Under the pieces are notes generated by a model, which saw nothing but the letters and a program-made list of their open reading frames with translations, did not search any database and was not told the DNA's origin. Positions 1 to 12,647 of a stretch of 64,000 bases of DNA are shown here, piece after piece. The stretch is from positions 7,777,463 through 7,841,462 of the forward strand of contig NC_036456.1 of the NCBI RefSeq assembly GCF_002775205.1. The letters are read 5' to 3'. Every line of letters starts with the position of its first letter. Positions within the stretch are counted from its first letter, which is position 1. Position numbers and translations under genes: made by a program. This DNA is from Xiphophorus maculatus (lineage: Eukaryota; Chordata; Actinopteri; Cyprinodontiformes; Poeciliidae).

Positions 1-1605
1 AAGTCTCTAGATTTCCACCTGTTTCAGTTTTTTCTCTTGGCTGTGGTCTGACTCGACACGAAATGCCAGGGAGACTTTGGCATTTGCTGAAACAATCTCT
101 GAGCCTTTTTGTTCTCATTTGCGAAGCTCCGACCGTTATGGTGGAGGTTTGATTGATTTGTGGTTCCTCCTTTGTGTTCTGGGTTGCATTTTCTTTCTAT
201 TTGTGAAGCAGACGAGACTGTTTTAAATGTTTGCCTGAGCAAGTAAAATTCCCTTTCAAGAAAATGAGTTCAGAAAATGGAAGTAACATGCAGCCTTCTT
301 ATAAGTTATCTTTCCTCTGAAGATGAGAGTGTCAATCCCTTGTCCAGACATCTGGACTTCTACTTTGTTGTACTAAACTAAACATGTTGTTGGTAACAAC
401 ATGTTCTTTAATTTACAGATAGCTAAACATGCTGCATGAATTTGCATTGTGTAAAGAGTTTATTCACTTCATTCCATGCCATCAAAGCTAATGTATCTTT
501 TTAAAACTAGATGTCCATTGAAAGATTTTGCTCTGATTTTGAATATCTGCACATATGCAGTTAACGGGTTGGCAGAAAGCAATCATTGTTGGTGGAAACC
601 AATTAGTACGCATAGAAAGATAGTTTGTCAGCATTACAAGCAAGAGGAAAACTGGGATTCGTCTCCTCTTTTTGCATTTACAGTTTTTAATTTCCAGATT
701 TTCAGCATGTGTCGACCAATGTTTTGCTTATTTACCCTACTGGCCCTTTTCCACTACTACCTACTTTACACGACTTGACTCTATTCTACTTGACTCCACA
801 CAGTTTTCCGTTGTTTTTCCATTACAGTTGAGCTACCGGTTCTACGTAGTTGGGACTTTCCTAGTAGGGCTGTCCCAGAGTCTGAAAAGTAACGCAGTGT
901 GGTCTGTATGTGACAAAATAAGGAAGTTTCTCAGCATATTTTGAGATTTGGATTTGTAAAAAACTAAATGTACAAAGCTCAAGGCGAAACGATCAGATTT
1001 TAACAAAGAACACAAAATCAACCCTAAATGGAAGCTCACTGGCTATTTTTTGGTCAAACAAGATACACACTTAATCGGGATTTCAGGACAGTCCAAAACA
1101 CTTCTGTCTTTAACCCAGATGAGAGCTTGTTGGTATGGGTCTGCATATGTTCAAAAAATACCTTGTAAATCATTTACAGCAGGGCAACAGAAATCTTCCA
1201 GTGAACATTGCAACAAACAAAACACAGGAGATCACACTCTTTGAATTTACTCACGAAACGTTCTTTTTTGTTGTTTTTATTGAGGTACCTATGTTTTATT
1301 ATTTAAATATGACCTATTAATAGATTTAGGAAAATACCAAATGTTAAGTCTCTGATCATGTGAAACTTAAACCAGGGTTTGCTTACTGTAACATGCATAA
1401 TATGCCAAGAAACACACACAAATCAGAGTTGTTGAAAAGAAAGCTAGCTTGATCATCTTGATATTACCCCGAATCTTTCCTACATTGCAGTAAAAACGCA
1501 ACAATGACGAGACGACAACATAAAGGGACAGACTGCATTTGAAAAAACAGGTCAAACCAAAGTTTGCGATGCGATCTGTGAATGCATGTCTGCAGTTTTT
1601 TACAG
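1..1605. other. hdac8 intron, 3' part
   Basis: This stretch ends at a splice acceptor (tttttacag, 1596-1605) in front of a recognisable hdac8 exon, so it is read as the 3' part of an hdac8 intron. No coding exon is visible. Around 740-860 there is a fragment resembling a common fish interspersed repeat: a run beginning ggcccttttccac, then repeated cgacttgactc-like units. The rest is ordinary AT-rich intron sequence. Short open frames on both strands have no recognisable protein features and overlap one another. Confidence 0.6.
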
Positions 1606-1701
1606 AGTACGGACCGGACTACTCGCTGGAGATCAGTCCGAGCTGCAGACCGGACCGCAACGACAGCAAGCACCTGGAGCGGGTCATCAGCACCATCAAA
1701 G
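1606..1701 (+). CDS. hdac8: hdac8 penultimate coding exon
   Basis: The acceptor is tttttacag|AGTAC and the donor is AAAG|GTATC. The 96-nt exon starts two bases into the codon that precedes YGPDY and ends one base into a glycine codon. It encodes the C-terminal catalytic-domain block containing SCRPDRN, which is characteristic of HDAC8 rather than HDAC1, 2 or 3. Confidence 0.92.
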
Positions 1702-2096
1702 GTATCAAAGATTTTTGTGTTTACTGGACGCCCCAGGTGCATCTCCGTGTGGGTGTGGAGCGTAAACAGGTGTGCGCCTGTTTGTGCGGACATGAACCCT
1801 CGCTCACCTACAGGCCCTTTGTCTCTGCATGGCTCTTTCAGTGCATGGTGTCATGTGTCTGTTCTTGTCGCTGTACGCCTCTCTGCTGGATGAAAGTATA
1901 GCTTCTTTAGTGTTTTGTTCCTTTGGCTCTTATCGTCCCTTTGTGCGTCTTTGTATGTATGATCTGTTTTTGGTTTTTTTGGTGGGTTTTTTGGCCTGTG
2001 TCCTCTCAGTCACCTTCTGGTTCTTAACAAACACGGTATTCTTTCAGATGAGTCTGTATGGTTTTATGTTTGAACTAAATCTTCATCCTTGAGTTT

Positions 2097-2133
<37 letters not shown>

Positions 2134-5100
2134 TAACTTGTGGCTAAGTGGAAAGTCAGCCTTTTGGTCTTGATGTTGACAGCCCGCAGCTCTCAAGAGA
2201 TGTTGCAGGAAGGTGAAGCTGAAGTGAAAAGTTGAGCGGCAGGAAAATTTCTATAAGGTGGTGCGATGAGGAAAGAAACAGCAAAAATCTAGACAGTACT
2301 TACAGACTATGCTTATTTTCAACCAAGATTTTTGTAGAAAGGAAATTTGACTAGGAACTCTGTCTAGACATGTAAACCACAGACTAACAAAACATTTATT
2401 TTTGATGAAAGTTATGAAAGTTAGCTTGGTCTATCATGAACATTTATCTAAAAAAAAAAAGAAAGACATTTGCTTTATTAGTAAGGTGTACATTTTTTTC
2501 TTATTACACCTTACCAAGCTAAGCTGGATCTATTTAATATATTGAAAAGTATTCACAGTGTTCTGGTTACAATTTTTATTGTCACAAAAGGTATTTCCTG
2601 TGTCAACTGCCAGTCTAATACTAGATTACAGTGTGTTCAATCAAGGCCGTGCTCGTGCTTGAAACCTCTACTTTAAAGTGCAGTAGCATACTACAGTTCA
2701 CCAGTACTACATTGTCTCTATCAGTATTGTGTTTTTATCCCTCAAAACGTTTTGAAAGTGGTTCCTGTTGACTCCGACAACACGGAACTTGGTAAAATGC
2801 TAGGCTAATGCTAGCACGTTTCCTCTCTGTTTTCACATGACTTGTTGATATTTGGAAACATAAGAGTTCCTGTTAAACGTGTGGATAAAACCTACAGAAA
2901 ACGCTGTTGTTCTTCCACTTCGCAAATGGTTGGCTTTGGTCTGAATTTTTTCACGACACATCTGGGGATATGTTATGACGGTGTCACATGACTCAGACCA
3001 GGAGGAGCAGCAGCAATTTGATTAAAAACCATACTTCACCGTACTCCCCATATGATTGGAAGTACAGACAAAGTTCCTTTTTTCACAATTCTGACCAACC
3101 CACTTCGTCCAGCATTAGGACCAACACACCTGATTCAAAAAAGAGATGCTATGGTGGAGTTAGTTTGATGTTCTTTTTAAATTAATCATTTAATTATATT
3201 GTATTAATTACATTTATTCTGGCACTCTACCCTTTTTCTACCCGGAAAAGGGTAGAGTGCCTTCTCCAGGTCGGGGGGAGGGAGGGGTGTCCTGCCCCAA
3301 GTGGAGGAGTTCAAGTATCTCGGGATCTTGTTCACGAATGGGGGAAGAAGGGAGCGGGAGATCGACAGGCAGATTGGCGCAGCGTCTGCCGTCAAGCGGG
3401 CGCTGTACCGGTCCATTGTGGTGAAGAGAGAGCTGAGCCAAAAAGCAAAGCTCTCGATTTACTGGTCGATCTACGTTCCCACCTTCATCTATGGTCATGA
3501 GCTTTGGGTCATGACCGAAAGAACGAGATCGCAGATACAAGCGGCCGAAATGGGTTTTCTCCGTAGGGTGGCTGGGCTCTCCCTTAGAGATAGGGTGAGA
3601 AGCTCAGTCATCCGGGAGGGACTCAGAGTAGAGCCGCTGCTCCTTCACATCGAGAGGAGCCAGTTGAGGTGGCTCGGGCATCTGGTCAGGATGCCTCCTG
3701 GACGCCTCCCTGGTGAGGTGTTCCGGGCACGTCCCACGTCCCAAGACCCAGGACACGCTGGAGGGACTATGTCTCTCGGCTGGCCTGGTAACGCCTCGGG
3801 ATTCCCCCGGAGGAGCTGGAACAAGTGGCTGGGGAGAGGGAAGTCTGGGCCTCCCTTCTGAAGCTGCTACCCCCACAACCTGACCCCGGATAAGCGGAAG
3901 AAAATGGATGGATGGATGGATGGATATTCTAGCCTGGTTTTTATCTCATGACTATTTTGGAAACCTACAACCAAAGAAAGATTTGCGATGCTAGTGGTAA
4001 TGAGAAAGGGAAGGACAACGAAAATGGGGGAAACTTTTGCCATGAGCACAGAAAAGAGCTCACTTTTCTGTCACCTGTAAATTCATTCAAGAGACGCCAC
4101 TCTGCTGTTGAAGAACTGGGATTTAGTGTGAACGCAAACCCAGACTAAAGAGAAGAATGTGCTCTTTGATTGTATGCGAAATAGTGTGGACATGGCAACA
4201 ATTAACAACTCGGCTTTTTTCATTTAAACGCAGAAGATCGTTTTACTGTGGCAAAGGACAAAAAGCCTGCTGGGCGTAGATTCTCTTTACCCGGACAGGA
4301 TTAGGTTTCTCAGTCACATTAAAGCAAGAAATGAGGACTTTATTTGGCAAAATTTTGCTGGCTTGGAATAAGTCGTTACAAAACGAGGGATTGAAAGTAT
4401 CTCCACTGCTTAGTCATACGCCTTTTATTAGGGACAACAGAGGATTGGTGGATGGAGCGAATGAAAGGGTGGAAAAAGTAAACGGGAAGATGGAGTGAAA
4501 ACAGGAACTTGTTTTATCTGCTGTTCCCATTTTTTTTATTTGAGTACCAAAGTGGTTGTTAAAGAACTTAAAGCCATTTAGCACTTTTTTTTTTTTTCTG
4601 AAATCTTTGGTTGTGCAATTATGTCTAGTTTTAGTGCTTCCATTGGCATACATCTGTTAAAAATCATTTGGAAGATATAAACTTTGTGCCATTTATTCTG
4701 TGATAAAACTATTTCTTTTCATCCCTTTAAATAAAAGCAGGAGATGAGGGGCGGGGGGGTCTATCTCTTTATTCTCCTGACATTTCAGACATGTCACGTC
4801 TGTTTTATGTAGCAACCTCCATCTTCTAGTCAACCTCAGCCTTTCGCCATACAACATATGAGACTTCAAAGTGTCAGTGACAAGTCGGTATGTTATACAG
4901 TAAATATTGGGGCGCCTAGTTTTCTCTGTTTCTGATTATATGAAGACTGGCATGTCTGCTCTACTAACTGATATGCCTACTCGCAAGCACTGGGTTCAAC
5001 AGACACACACCTCAAGGCAAACTGGTCCACATGACATCACTGGGGGTGTATAAGTGTTCCTCTGGTCTGGAAACAACATGCCGCTTATAAACGCTGGTTT

Positions 5101-8100
5101 CAAAGAGGAACTGGTCAGTGCGTGAGTGTGTGTCCACATCTGCAGCCTGTTTGCTCTAGTGACCCACAAAAAAAAAAAGCGTAAGACAAAACGATAATCC
5201 AGCAACAAGATTACCTAAATGCAAATGGCAGACTGAAACGAGGAACTGGTCAGTGTATGCTTCATGAGATATCACTAAAAACACAAATTGGAGAATATGA
5301 GGTTGTTCGATAAACTTATGTTTCAGAGTCATTTTTATCTTTAAAGGATCACAAAAACAATGTCATCCTCCAAACGACAGTGAATATTACCAAAGTTATT
5401 CTGAAAGACTTTGTCTCACAAGTTTGTTGTAAGTGCAAGATGATTATGAGCTCTGTGAATAATTGTGTTGAATATTTTTTAAAAATCACTAAAATTGGAG
5501 GGGTTTTTTTTGTTATTGTTGTTGTTTTCACAGTCAAACAACTTGTAGATTATGTAGCTTATTAAAACGTTTGTAGCATAAGGCAGCTAAGACCATAGAA
5601 TCTCACTGTTTACTTTAATTTCCATCATTACAGTGTCCCCACCACAATTCCTGAACTTTCTGGTCTTGGTTATTAAGATCTAGACCAGGTGTAGGCTATG
5701 AAGAAAGTAAAACCTAATTAAAAATTCGAAGTGTTTTAGAGTACTCAAATTTCACAAACATTGCAACCAAGCAGCCATCTGAAATGGCGATTTTTTTCCC
5801 CCAAACATTTATATTTTGATAATGACTCAGGTTGATTATATCATGTTGCCCTGTTGTACGGTAAGGAAGTGAGTTTATATGACTAATGGCAATGAGCAGC
5901 AGAAGGTCGTTTAGAGCAATTTTGGTTTCATTGGGAACCGTAATGTTTAAAGTCAACTGTCAATAATAGTAATCAGAGCCAACATATTTTATAATATTGT
6001 AATAAAAAAAAAATTAAAACAATTATGTTCAAACACATTACGTGATGTGAGATTTGTCTTTTCAAGTCGGAAAGGACGGGAGTTCAAAGGGGCTGATTTT
6101 AGATCCTTAATTACAGAAATGAATCCATAAAGTGATTAGAAACATTGTTGTTCATTGCTACAATGTTCATGTCTGCATCATGCGGATTATGCTAAAGTTT
6201 GCTCCCTAATTTCTCTGTCCTATATTTCTCCTGCGTAAGCTGAATTAGCCTGCTCGCTAAAAGTAGCATACCATACCATACAGCTATGAAACTAGTTTCA
6301 TGGCTACTGCCAATGATTCCAGCTTTCTTCTAATGAGATCTGCTTGACTTTCAATTATTAGCACATTTTTCTGCTAGTTTCAGGAGACGCCGGTCTCCAT
6401 TTCTGGCTGTTTAATGAGTAAAGCAGAGAAAAAAAGTAGCAGCTGAACAGACACTGCAGAGGACCGATCAGAGAGAGAGACGGAGAAAATGACAGAAAAA
6501 CACAAAACAAAACGTCTCACTGTTCAATTTCCTGTTTCAAATCAAACTCTGTTAGTTCAAATAATGCATTTCTAATAAATTCTGTTATTAGCTGATTTCC
6601 CCATTTTTCAGTCTTGTAATCTGTGTGAACCAATTATTCATTTATTTTCTATGAAATCTGTTGCCGGTTTTAATTCTAAACATTTTTACAACATATCTAG
6701 CTAATTATAGCAAGTTACGTAAAGCTTTCTGGAAAAGTTTGAGTTCCTGAAACTTCTCCAGAAGAAAATCAGGAAATGACTAAAGTATAAAATATTCACC
6801 TAGTCTGGGGACAAAGTGAATTATCGTTAGGATGTCAGTCGTTTCACAGTTGATTTTTTTTTTTTCTTTCCCATGAGAGCAAACAAAGCATGCCCCACCG
6901 AAATGAAATGACTAGTGTTTGCAAAAGCAGTTGCAGTCGTCATGCTAACATTCCAGTCGAGGCAAAGGCATAAAAATGACTATATTTCTGTCAAAGACAT
7001 CAGAAACATCCTAGTTTTATTACGATTGTAAACTAGCCATTTAATGTTCTTTGAAGCACAGTAAAATAAATACTACGTAGGGTGTAGCATTAAAGGATTA
7101 CTCAATTTTTCCTGATGTTTGTCATTCACACATGACGATTGAGACAGTGTAAACTAAAATGTGCTTTTTATTAGGTGTTTTTTGGTTGCCGCCGCCATCT
7201 CATTGTGTGTATTTACAGCTTTTGTCTTTACAAGCGTGGTAGCATAATTTCCCCTGAGGCTTTGCGCACAATTGTGACTCTTTTCATTGGCGTGAAGTTA
7301 ACCCGCATGCGTACACAGCTGTCTTTTTTTCCCCCCAGTCTATCTGCAGAGTTGCTTGTGCGGATTAACTCTCCGAGAAGATCATTTTTATACTTTTAAG
7401 TTATGAGCCGCAAACCTCGGCACAGAGAACTGTCATGCCATCAGCTCCTTTGCCGATTCATGGACTTTGCCCACGTAGTCTTGAATCGGAGCGAAGAGAA
7501 AAGGACAAAAAATACTCGAAACGTGCAAAGCTGGTGTAGACGTACCACAAAACACTTGGTGCTGTAATTGCAGTGAAGGTTTTTTTTTGTTTGTTTTTTA
7601 CAAACTTTTGACTTAGTGGGTCTGAATATATTTACACACCATACTTTTCACTTCACAGTTATTCTCTTTTTTTTTTTTTTTTTTTGATTATCTTTCTCAC
7701 AAAATCCCCGCCCCCCCCCCAAAATACAAACAATTGAAGTTTTTGGTTATCTTATATGGAAGCGGAAAGCAGATATTTTCCCCAGATGGTTATCTTGAGA
7801 AAATGGGTTAGTTTTCTCTAGAAAATTAATTTCCCAAATGTTTTTCTCAGGTTAACGAGTTAATCTGAGGTCACAAGATGATCGGTTGTGTGTTATATAC
7901 CTGATTCCATCCACAACGGCATGCATTTGGCGGATGGAATCGCCAGTCATTTACTTATCTCGATGAAACCATTGCAAAAGAGTGTATGCGGAAACAGGAA
8001 ATTAAGTAGTTATCTTGAGAAAACCCTCTGGGAAAAACTGGATACTTGTGCACGTCACTATATCTTGACTGTAATGACACGTAGGTCGGGTAACCATATT

Positions 8101-10678
8101 AATTATAACAGTAGTTTAACTGTGACTTCATTTTCAGGTTTCTCAGTCTTTCGGTAAAGTTTCTGACAGAGTCCAGCCTTACAGTTGTCCTGCATATTCC
8201 CAAGGCAGATGAAAACGCCTCAGATCCTCTCGACATCGGTTGTTTTTCATCGAATGTCCTGTTGCCCAGGCCCCACTTCTAAAGGCTGTTCCTCTCGTCC
8301 GAGCTCCCTTTCCTGTTTTTAGTCTGCGTCAGGATTTTTGAGTTTCCATTTGTCATACTTTTTAGAAAAAGAAAAAAAAAAAAAAAAGGATCCCGTGTGT
8401 AGAAAGTACCTCCATCTGGAACTGTTGGTGTGTCGTCAAAGCTGCGGTTTACTGTACATGTGGCCTATGGGTGGCTTTTACCAATGCAACTATTTAAGAA
8501 AGAAGAAAGTCCTAGAATGCATGCCATGCTTAAGAGACTTCTGTATTTTTATTCTCGTGGAACAGATGAGGTACAGTTTTGACTGAAACTAGTGTTACTC
8601 TTTTAAAAGATTGACCAAAAACACAAAAATCCGTCAAGCCTAACTCGTCCAATCTCTTTTAACCTGGAGGTCGGATCAGCTGCTTTCTTCATTGTGAACT
8701 CTTAACAGTGGCATTTCTTTATCTAGCAATCAATTCCTAGTCTGTTTCCATTTTATCTCCAGATGTTTTTTTAAAAAAAAAACCTGTCTGAAGTTATCTC
8801 CCACTCCTAAAGCTCCTCCTGATCACTCTTCTTGGAATCCAGTGGAAAACAGCTTAATCTGAAGGAGCTGCTCTCTGTTCGCAATTTAAAACAAGTTATA
8901 AATAATCCAAAAGCACATGTGGCCTTTCAAATATTTTGTTTTCGCTCGAATTATCTCGTTTTCTGGAAACGTGTTTGAGTCTCCGGCGGATTCCGTGTGA
9001 ACGTCGGAGAGGAATGAAATGCAGGTAGAGAGAAAGGAATGACATTTAGCAAATGTATTTCACCTTGAAGAACAAACACAGCAAAGTGGGGAAATGTTGA
9101 TTTATGCTGTTGTGCTCATAACTCTGAAGTTGGAGAAGCAAGTAGGACAGAACGTGAAGTCATAGTTCCTACAAAGGCCGAGGTTTTCCACCTACTCTGG
9201 ATTCAAAATACAACATGGCTGCAGGACATACAAATTTGTACTGGTAATTGTGGTAGTAAAATGTTAATTTGTAACTGATTCATACCTTGTTGCAGCATTT
9301 TGTGAAAGTATTCATACCAGTACATTTCTAAAAGAGTTGTAGCATCTGATTTCATACGGGCACTTTGCAGCTAGATAGCCAAACTGTTAAAAAAAAAAAT
9401 GTGAAGAAAATAAACCGTGACAGGCACAAACGTTTAGATTTTCATCCGCCTTTTTCCTATCTTTCATCATCCATTTTGTTTCCTACTTACTGAAAAACAG
9501 ACGACAGAGGAAGTCGTGCACAGTTTAGGGTTTTGGAAAATCCTCCGTGATGCCTGCGTGTTTGTTTCGCATGCAGGAATGCATGGTGCAGAGAGAATGC
9601 AAACCGTATAGGGGACAGAAGAAGGAATAATAGCCTGAAGACGAACACGGCTGGCATGTCTTCATGTTGCAGCCGAGCTTTATCTGCAGCAAGAAGCCGT
9701 AAATCAGTCGCACCAGTAAACCATCCTGTCATAGTGGGTGTGGGAGGTTTGGAGCATCTGGGCTCATTTGCTGCTTTGTTTCTTGTAGTTTTCTACATTT
9801 TGCACTTCATCCTCTCGGTGGAAGGAACACCAAGTAATGCAGTTTGTCATCGGAATAAAATTTTTAAAAAAGAAAGTTTTTTTTGTCCGATTTTTTTGTC
9901 TTTACAGTATTTTCAAAGTTGAACCCTTTGTGCCCTCTCCCTAAGGTGAAGAAGGTGCAGCATTCTCTACATAGTTGTAGGCCCGAACACAAACCGGCTG
10001 GCATTCATGTTTGTACTTCGGAGCTGCCGGTTGTTGTTCCAGTTGTTTCGATGAAGCTGTTGTTCACTGTACTCGGGTAACGTGACGAGGACCGCACTGA
10101 CAGCTCCACAATGGCCAACAAACAGGACATCCTCCCTCAGTGCGTCAGGGCAATTACTCATCCCCTCAGAGCACACGTGCCGCGCGTTTGTTTTTACCAA
10201 TCGGAGCGTTTTAGCACTACAAAGGATCAACAATGCCACATTATTCCCGCCAAAGTGAACCGTCAACTACGCTTCGTAATGCACCCATTGTGTCCAAACA
10301 CTTGCTTTGTGTCTGTATTCGAGCGTTAGTCGGGCGTGGAAACCAATCTGTGTCCTCATGCAAATGAGCTCTCGGCGATTGGCATTTTCATGCCGATTCC
10401 CTGCTTTGCATGCTTTGTGTTTCTTCGGGAGACTGACGGGCCTCACCTCTGCCTCTGCCAGATGTTGCTTTGCATTTTCCGTGGCACTCGTGTTCGGTTT
10501 CCCTTGGTGTCTTAATATATGTGCTTAGCCTGGCTTAATGAGAAGGATCTGACCCTCTTCTGCCGTTCCTCCTTCTCTGTGGGTTTGTGTGCTTTGAGTG
10601 CTCACCCATGTAACCTCTCTCACCCCTCTCATTTCTGTCTCCCCCTTGTTTACAGGGAATTTAAAGAATGTGGTTTAG
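1606..10678 (+). CDS. hdac8: hdac8, 3' end of gene (last two coding exons; partial)
   Basis: These two exons encode the C-terminus of histone deacetylase 8, a class I zinc-dependent deacetylase. From family knowledge, it removes acetyl groups from lysines, including SMC3 of cohesin, in nucleus and cytoplasm. Exon 1606-1701 encodes ...EYGPDYSLEISPSCRPDRN...VISTIKG, and exon 10656-10678 encodes GNLKNVV followed by TAG. Vertebrate HDAC8 ends with nearly the same block (YGPDYVLEITPSCRPDRN ... NLKHVV). The split glycine codon (G|GG) joins the exons in frame. All catalytic residues lie in earlier exons to the left of the window. The intervening intron is 8,954 bp and holds a LINE fragment. The assignment is strong because the final motif is HDAC8-specific, and because cited1 and rps4x follow downstream as in human Xq13. 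Confidence 0.93.
2098..2132. repeat. (TG)n microsatellite
   Basis: Uninterrupted tg dinucleotide tract of about 17 units in the hdac8 intron. Confidence 0.95.
3221..3261. repeat. Perfect inverted repeat at the 5' junction of a LINE fragment
   Basis: Arms 3221-3236 (ggcactctaccctttt) and 3246-3261 are exact reverse complements, 16 bp each, around a 9-nt loop. The right arm belongs to the LINE sequence that follows. The left arm looks like an inverted copy of it at the truncation point. Confidence 0.9.
3246..3925 (+). mobile_element. 5'-truncated non-LTR retrotransposon (RTE/Rex3-like), end of RT ORF and 3' tail
   Basis: The + strand encodes the C-terminal part of a LINE reverse transcriptase protein. 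Frame 3301 onward reads VEEFKYLGILFTNGGR, then AVKRALYRSIVVKRELSQKA and LRWLGHLVRMPPGRLP, a block very common in fish LINEs. Near 3740 the frame breaks: the continuation (RPRTRWRDYVSRLAW, then PPEELEQVAGEREVW) is in another frame and has a TAA stop inside it, at about 3789. The copy is therefore dead. It ends with ccccggataagcggaagaaaatgg and about six GATG/ATGG units, the usual 3' tail of this class. Only the last ~680 bp are present, with no 5' UTR, endonuclease or catalytic RT core. The clade assignment to Rex3/RTE is from memory of the family tail and is less certain than the LINE call. Confidence 0.85.
10656..10678 (+). CDS. hdac8: hdac8 last coding exon (micro-CDS with stop)
   Basis: The acceptor ttgtttacag is followed by GGAATTTAAAGAATGTGGTTTAG. 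With the G left over from the previous exon this reads G-N-L-K-N-V-V-stop, matching the conserved HDAC8 C-terminus. Only 23 nt of this exon are coding and the rest is 3' UTR. Confidence 0.9.
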
Positions 10679-11440
10679 GACCTGGCAGCCTCAGCCAAAC
10701 TCCACACACATACGCACACACACCCACATGCACGCCATCTCTCCGAACCAGGTCTACGCTCGGCAGCTCTAATGAAGACAATATGGAGTGGACCACTCCT
10801 GCCCCAAGGCAGGGATTGAGCGAACAAGGGAGAAGAGAACAAGACAGTTGTGGAAAACATTAGTTGAGTGTTTCCAGGGGGAGAACAGTTTAATAAGGGA
10901 TGGGGGTTGACGTGGTCTCTATTCAATGTTCACCGTTTTTAATTCCTTGTGTTTTTTTTGTTGTTGTTGTTGTTTTTTAATGTTCGTGGGTTTGTTCAAG
11001 TGAAAGTTTATTGTACGTTCTCTGTAGTTTTGTAAGACTAGATGACAGCGGTTCACCCCTGAGCGTTCGCTACCGAGGGAGGCATCAGTCGGACATTGAA
11101 TGGAAAAACAGATTTTTCAGGGCTCCGGTTTCACGGTCTGCCCCAGTCCCGCTGTGTGATTTCAGCCTCTCGTGGACAGATGAGCACTAAAACAGACAAA
11201 ACATTCGAGTCCCTCCAAGGCCCCGTTAAACATTTGTTTCTAAACGGATCTGGAGCCTGTTAAAAGGTTTGCGAAACATCTAGAGAGACCTACAGCCTAC
11301 AAATTGGGAGTCCGGAAAAGTTTGGAAAACGGACGATCACGCTTGCTTCCAGCTGTTGGCAGACAGCAGAAACATTTGGAATTCTGCGATTTTAAATGAA
11401 AAGAAGAAACAAAAAGACAAAAAAAAATAAAGGCCTTTTT
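10679..11440 (+). other. hdac8: hdac8 3' UTR (inferred extent)
   Basis: This non-coding sequence follows the hdac8 stop codon and runs to the first plausible poly(A) signal with a T-rich downstream element. The extent is inferred. A longer form using a later AATAAA (around 11,955) cannot be excluded. Confidence 0.5.
11426..11431 (+). terminator. Candidate hdac8 poly(A) signal
   Basis: AATAAA is followed within 10 nt by a T-rich stretch (cctttttttttttggctt), as expected for a cleavage/polyadenylation site. It lies about 750 nt after the hdac8 stop. Confidence 0.5.
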
Positions 11441-12034
11441 TTTTTTGGCTTATTTTAGATTAAAAGCCAAGATTACATTCTCTGAAGAAAATAAGAGCAG
11501 CTCCTCCACCATCAATGTAGTTGAAGTTGGTTGGAAGCAAAGGAAAGACTAGAACTGTAAATATATGAAAGCCATCCGTAGCTACAGAAAACATGTATAA
11601 ACAGCGTAACATTTCACACTTACTACTCCGAGTGTCTAGCATACCAAAACTGTGAAACTACATGTTCGCTGAAAGTTCATTGTGGAGGTTGGAGCAAGCT
11701 GGGTGAAAGTTTTTTGCTATCTTCCTCAGCAGTTATAAGATCTAAACCAACAGTGTGAGGCTTTCTGTGGTTTCTTGTATTGGGGTATTAGCGGCGATCA
11801 ACGTCATCAGACAGAGCCATTTTTCAAAAATGTCACGGTGCTGTTTGTGGTTGAGAGAGGTCTTCAAATAGGCATTTGAAAGGATTCGTAAAATGCTGAA
11901 ATGTTGTTTTTTTTTTTTCATGTTCGTGAAATGATTTTAAAAGACAATTTATTAAAATAAAGTTTTGCACCACTGTGTCTTTGCAGATTGATTCAAATAA
12001 ACATCGAAATGTTTTTTGTGACATATGAGACATT

Positions 12035-12094
12035 TAATTTAGCAGCTTAAATTTAGCAAAGCTTTAGCTTTGCTAAATTTAAGCTGCTAAATTA
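12035..12094. repeat. Perfect 28-bp hairpin with 4-nt loop
   Basis: Arm 12035-12062 and arm 12067-12094 are exact reverse complements (core agcagcttaaatttagcaaa) separated by ttta. No known repeat ends are recognised at the borders. It lies between hdac8 and the AT-rich satellite. Confidence 0.95.
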
Positions 12095-12647
12095 TTAATT
12101 TGTTTCAAAGTAATAGTGGTGCCATTTGGTACTTAATGATCTGGCTTCTTCTCCTACTTATTCAAGGGTCATTGGGTCAACCAGAGTTTGGCAGCTAAAA
12201 CTTTAGATTTGGTGAATATATAGTGTTAAGAACTAAAGTCGGGTCCCTGGTTCTGTACTGTGGCTGTTAGTGATAAGGTGTGTTTTGAGCCACTAAGGAG
12301 AGATGCGAGAGAATGATAAATCACTGAATAGTCCTCTGAAAAATGTGGCCCTCTCACTACTGGAGGCCCCAAAGAGTATGTATGTATGTATATATACATA
12401 TATATATATATTTTTTTTTTTTTTTCATCTATCAGATAGATAGATAGATAGATAGATAAAAATAAATATATATATAGATATATAATCTGCAATTACATAT
12501 GTAATATAATTACAGGTTATATAAATATATCATTTATATAATGATTTATATATAATGATATACAGTATATCATTATATACTGTATATCTATATATATATA
12601 GATATATATTTATATAACCTGTAATTATAAATTACACACATACTGTA

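Larger units (their letters stand above)
1702..10655 (+). other. hdac8 last intron
   Basis: This is an 8.95-kb GT-AG intron (donor GTATCAAAG, acceptor ttgtttacag). It contains a TG microsatellite near 2.1 kb, a fold-back hairpin and truncated LINE at 3.2-3.9 kb, and homopolymer tracts such as poly-T near 7,670 and poly-C near 7,710. Otherwise it is unremarkable AT-rich DNA. I see no alternative exon with a protein I recognise. The open frames here are short, have no homology I can name and often overlap on opposite strands. Confidence 0.75.

Noticed and set aside
1464..1901. Overlapping frames around the hdac8 exon in other frames and on -
   Set aside because: Shadows of the 96-nt hdac8 exon. 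Only the frame with YGPDY...SCRPDRN has conserved content and splice sites.
3301..3861. 186-codon frame as a host gene
   Set aside because: It is the C-terminal part of a LINE RT protein with a frameshift near 3740 and a stop in the continuing frame.
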